A stretch of 64,000 nucleotides of DNA from Chryseobacterium sp. T16E-39. Its GTDB lineage: Bacteria > Bacteroidota > Bacteroidia > Flavobacteriales > Weeksellaceae. The position numbers and the translations under genes are program-made. The notes beneath the pieces are model-generated. The model did no database searches, was not told the DNA's origin, and was given only the letters and a program-made list of their open reading frames with translations. The DNA is taken from contig NZ_CP022282.1 in assembly GCF_002216065.1 (NCBI RefSeq), positions 1,302,001 through 1,366,000 on the forward strand, written 5' to 3'. Shown piece by piece: positions 61,582 to 64,000 of the stretch. Numbering within the stretch: position 1 is the first letter of the stretch; each line of letters begins with the position of its first letter.

Positions 61582-61935
61582 ATGAAAACAATTACAATAA
61601 AACTAAGCAGTGGACTTGAAGTCACTTTAACAGAAGAGGACAAGAAGTTAATAGATGAGAAGTTTGCGAATCTTGATGAAAACCTTTATTCGATATTAAA
61701 AGTTTCCTCACCTGATCAAATAAAAGCAGTTTTAGAAAAAATGACAAACGAAGAGCTTTTACAATTCGCAAAGTTGAATGACCAAGAGATTGAAGAAACT
61801 TATTATCCTGATCCATTTTCTCAAAAGATTTACAGTGAGATTTTCAAGAGAAACAATTTAGGATTTAAGCAATTAAGAAAGTTAAGCTCTATTCAAAGAG
61901 ATTTTTTAAAGAGTCTAGGCTTAAAAGTAAAATAG
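61582..61935 (+). CDS. Hypothetical phage protein
   Basis: 117 residues, helical (LTEEDKKLIDEKFANLDENL; IYSEIFKRNNLGFKQLRKLS). It is divergent from the gene at 61266 with operator-like repeats between; it could be part of a phage regulatory or toxin-antitoxin-like pair. No family recognised. Confidence 0.55.
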   Translation: MKTITIKLSSGLEVTLTEEDKKLIDEKFANLDENLYSILKVSSPDQIKAVLEKMTNEELLQFAKLNDQEIEETYYPDPFSQKIYSEIFKRNNLGFKQLRKLSSIQRDFLKSLGLKVK

Positions 61936-62006
61936 ATTTTATGTTAAAGCCAACCTAAGCATGTTGTAAAAAGGCTTTTTTAATAACTCTAAAAAATCAA
62001 AATATT

Positions 62007-62252
62007 ATGGAAAACAACAATAAAAAAAGATCTGGCGCTGCAAATGCTTTTGATAGAAGATACTTAGAAGCCAATCTAGTCGGTGAAATGCATCGAGGAT
62101 CTAAAGTAACCGCTGTTACAAGTAAATATATATATACAGAAACAGATCGATACGAGAAAAAAGGTTACCGAATTTCTTTCGAAGAAAAAGAGGGTACAGA
62201 TAAATTTATTACACCTGATACTTCTGGCGACACTGAAGGTGACAGACTTTAA
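62007..62252 (+). CDS. Hypothetical phage protein
   Basis: 81 residues, charged and probably partly disordered (SGAANAFDRRYLEANLVGEM; YRISFEEKEGTDKF). No known family. Confidence 0.45.
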   Translation: MENNNKKRSGAANAFDRRYLEANLVGEMHRGSKVTAVTSKYIYTETDRYEKKGYRISFEEKEGTDKFITPDTSGDTEGDRL

Positions 62253-62278
62253 CTACTTAACGAACTAAATAAACAATC

Positions 62279-62689
62279 ATGAGAGAAATAAAATTTAGAG
62301 GACAAAAAATCAATTCAAATGAATTTGTAATAGGTGGATATTTCGGATGCTCAGAAGAGGATGGATATGTTCATTACATTTTCACTCAACCAAATGGTGC
62401 AGAAGCCGTAAAGAGTGAAACAGTAGGCCAATACACAGGCTTAAAAGACAAAAACGGAGTAGAGATATATGAGGGAGACATTCTAACAAGAACTAATGGA
62501 GAAGTCCGAATTGGAAATGATTGGCACCCCAATGTGGAGAAATCATATGTAGTTTGGGAAGATGCTGCGTTTGCTTTAAAATCACCTGGTTCCGAAGCTG
62601 TAGACTGGGCTCATTCAAGCTATTACCAAGAAACTGAGGTCATCGGCAACATCCACTCTAACCCCGAACTACTAAATAACAAAAATTAA
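62279..62689 (+). CDS. YopX-family phage protein
   Basis: 136 residues. Typical YopX pattern: MREIKFRGQKINSNEFVIGG at the start, VGQYTGLKDKNGVEIYEGDI in the middle and VIGNIHSNPELL at the end. Widespread in phages; the function is not established. Confidence 0.88.
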   Translation: MREIKFRGQKINSNEFVIGGYFGCSEEDGYVHYIFTQPNGAEAVKSETVGQYTGLKDKNGVEIYEGDILTRTNGEVRIGNDWHPNVEKSYVVWEDAAFALKSPGSEAVDWAHSSYYQETEVIGNIHSNPELLNNKN

Positions 62690-62694
62690 ATACA

Positions 62695-62964
62695 ATGGCA
62701 ATACTAGAAAATTTAAAAGGAGTAAAAAAATCCAGAACTGAGTTTGAATATATAAATGACTCTTCTGAAATACAAAACATACTAAGCGAAGGCAAGGCGT
62801 GTTCTGCAGCTGGTGATAATGGCGCAATTAATATTTACAAAGATGATAAAGGTGTATTCAGGTGTGAAGCAATGCGATTCCGTGTAACAATTGAAGAAAA
62901 ACGCCTTAATATTATTACCGATGTCATAGAATGGGCTGACACATGGCTAGATAATATTAAATAA
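62695..62964 (+). CDS. Hypothetical phage protein
   Basis: 89 residues, soluble alpha/beta (GKACSAAGDNGAINIYKDDK; VRFRVTIEEKRL-like strand). No family recognised. Runs with the YopX gene in one operon. Confidence 0.5.
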   Translation: MAILENLKGVKKSRTEFEYINDSSEIQNILSEGKACSAAGDNGAINIYKDDKGVFRCEAMRFRVTIEEKRLNIITDVIEWADTWLDNIK

Positions 62965-62985
62965 TATACCAAATATAAATACATT

Positions 62986-63357
62986 ATGGAGAATACATTA
63001 GAACAAAACGAAAATTATGGAAAAGCCACAATCGGATTTGGTACATCAGAGCAAAAAGAATTAAATATTGTTGATTTCCTTAAAGCGGAATATAAAGATA
63101 ATAGACTAATGTCTGTGGTAATGTTGGAAGATGAAACATTTATTTTTTCCGTTGAAAATCCGGTTTCATCTGGCAGAGCACCACATCAAGCAATGCGACT
63201 TGGTAAGGAGTCAGCTATCGGAATGCTTTCAACTATTTTATTATACTTCAATACTAAATTAGGAGAAAACGGCATACAGGAAGCTATAAAAGATGCTTCT
63301 GTTAGAAATGAAATAAATTATTCCACCTCTCATAATTTCAAACTAAAGACTGAATAA
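62986..63357 (+). CDS. Hypothetical phage protein
   Basis: 123 residues (SVVMLEDETFIFSVENPVSS; LGKESAIGMLSTILLYFNTK). No signal peptide or named domain. In operon with its neighbours. Confidence 0.5.
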   Translation: MENTLEQNENYGKATIGFGTSEQKELNIVDFLKAEYKDNRLMSVVMLEDETFIFSVENPVSSGRAPHQAMRLGKESAIGMLSTILLYFNTKLGENGIQEAIKDASVRNEINYSTSHNFKLKTE

Positions 63358-63360
63358 ATT

Positions 63361-63864
63361 ATGGAAAAGCTAATATCAATGACTGATTTCGTCCTACAAT
63401 TTGAAAAGCCCGTTGGTTATTTTGAAGATCAAAGTGATTTTCTTCATTGTCAAGTTGAATACATGCAGAATGTAATGAACTATGCTAAGTTTCTCAAACA
63501 GCCTTTAACCCTTGGAATGTTTGTTCCTTGTGACGAAGAGTGCAACGTTTTAAGTGAGCCGATTTTGGGACGCGAACCATTTAGTAATAATGAGGAAGAT
63601 TTTTCAAATTGGGAGCGTCACCGAAAAAAATACATTGAAGCAAAAGAAAAGGTTCTGTTTGATGGATTTGAAATAGGATCATTAAACACAGTTTTTAATG
63701 TAGAATTAGGGTTAACCATCTATTTAGACAATTGTCAATTTTCGATTGAAGATAGTTTAGGAATAGGCGGTGGTGATTTAATGGGAAAAACAATTGAGGC
63801 TTTAGCTTACGCACCTTTGGAAATTAAGTTAACCCCTTCCACCTTAAAACAAATAGGACTTTAA
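63361..63864 (+). CDS. Hypothetical phage protein
   Basis: 167 residues, acidic (FVPCDEECNVLSEPILGREP; NVELGLTIYLDNCQFSIEDS). Starts three bases after the preceding gene. Function unknown. Confidence 0.55.
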   Translation: MEKLISMTDFVLQFEKPVGYFEDQSDFLHCQVEYMQNVMNYAKFLKQPLTLGMFVPCDEECNVLSEPILGREPFSNNEEDFSNWERHRKKYIEAKEKVLFDGFEIGSLNTVFNVELGLTIYLDNCQFSIEDSLGIGGGDLMGKTIEALAYAPLEIKLTPSTLKQIGL

Positions 63865-63914
63865 CCATATACCCGACATCGGCAAAATGGTAATTAACCA
63901 ATAAAAACAAAACA

Positions 63915-64000
63915 ATGACTAAAGAAGATATTTACACCACTGAGTTTGATTTTATAAATGATTTTAAATTTTTTCAAAAAGTCCAGTTAAAGCAAGTAGT
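63915..64000 (+). CDS. Partial hypothetical phage protein (cut by window end)
   Basis: ATG at 63915 opens a frame (MTKEDIYTTEFDFINDFKFF...) still open at the end of the window. Too short to classify. Confidence 0.45.
   Translation, partial: MTKEDIYTTEFDFINDFKFFQKVQLKQV

Noticed and set aside
1..64000. CRISPR arrays, complete insertion sequences, rRNA genes or an intact tRNA gene
   Set aside because: No regularly spaced repeats, transposase genes or full cloverleaf were seen.

Overview
The window reads as a chromosome segment of a Flavobacteriia member close to Chryseobacterium (Weeksellaceae). This is inferred from AT-rich DNA, TAnnTTTG -7 promoter boxes, secreted proteins ending in type IX secretion (T9SS) sorting domains, a Bacteroidetes-type VgrG island, many AraC-family regulators, and a short double-glycine bacteriocin-like peptide of the kind common in that genus. 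No database search was possible.

Layout. 0-11 kb: housekeeping and accessory genes (GNAT acetyltransferase, AraC regulator with an aldehyde dehydrogenase, HD protein, a T9SS-secreted adhesin-like protein, lipoprotein, lactonase, a frameshifted DinB gene, AraC regulator, secreted M20 amidohydrolase). 11-23.4 kb: one leftward type VI secretion accessory island, VgrG -> Het-C-like effector -> lipoproteins -> DUF4280 PAAR-like protein -> 953-aa protein of unknown function -> lipoprotein -> membrane protein; no sheath or baseplate genes are present. 23.7-29.3 kb: an exported argininosuccinate-lyase-like protein and the oxidative pentose phosphate operon gnd-zwf-pgl. 29.4-45 kb: AraC regulators beside likely targets (serine hydrolase, SnoaL-like proteins, DJ-1/PfpI protein, NAD(P)-binding epimerase), an OmpA lipoprotein, an outer-membrane barrel, T9SS/secreted proteins and a bacteriocin-like peptide. 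45.5-47.6 kb: an Apea-type HEPN protein and a small membrane protein.

From about 47.65 kb to beyond the right end lies a temperate prophage. Its left boundary is marked by the 3' part of a tRNA gene, that tRNA's terminator and three TGTTAC repeats. Then come possible cargo genes (TonB-like protein, lipoproteins), a CI-like repressor facing a rightward early operon, a recombination module (Rad52/Sak-like annealing protein, YqaJ exonuclease, HNH nuclease), a helicase, a DNA methyltransferase, a replication-initiation and DnaC-like pair, and many small phage genes.

The most notable system is a compact diversity-generating retroelement (DGR) inside this early region at 54.3-56.3 kb. One 80-base template repeat just upstream of a reverse transcriptase matches variable repeats in two tandem target genes. 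All 31 template-to-variable differences (16 in VR1, 15 in VR2) fall on template adenines. The DGR sits in the DNA-metabolism region rather than beside tail genes, and no recognisable Avd accessory gene is nearby. Secondary discoveries are two or three short RNA candidates of shared design (Crp/Fnr-type box, -7 box, about 60-80 nt, intrinsic terminator) and paired repeats that look like AraC-family operators.
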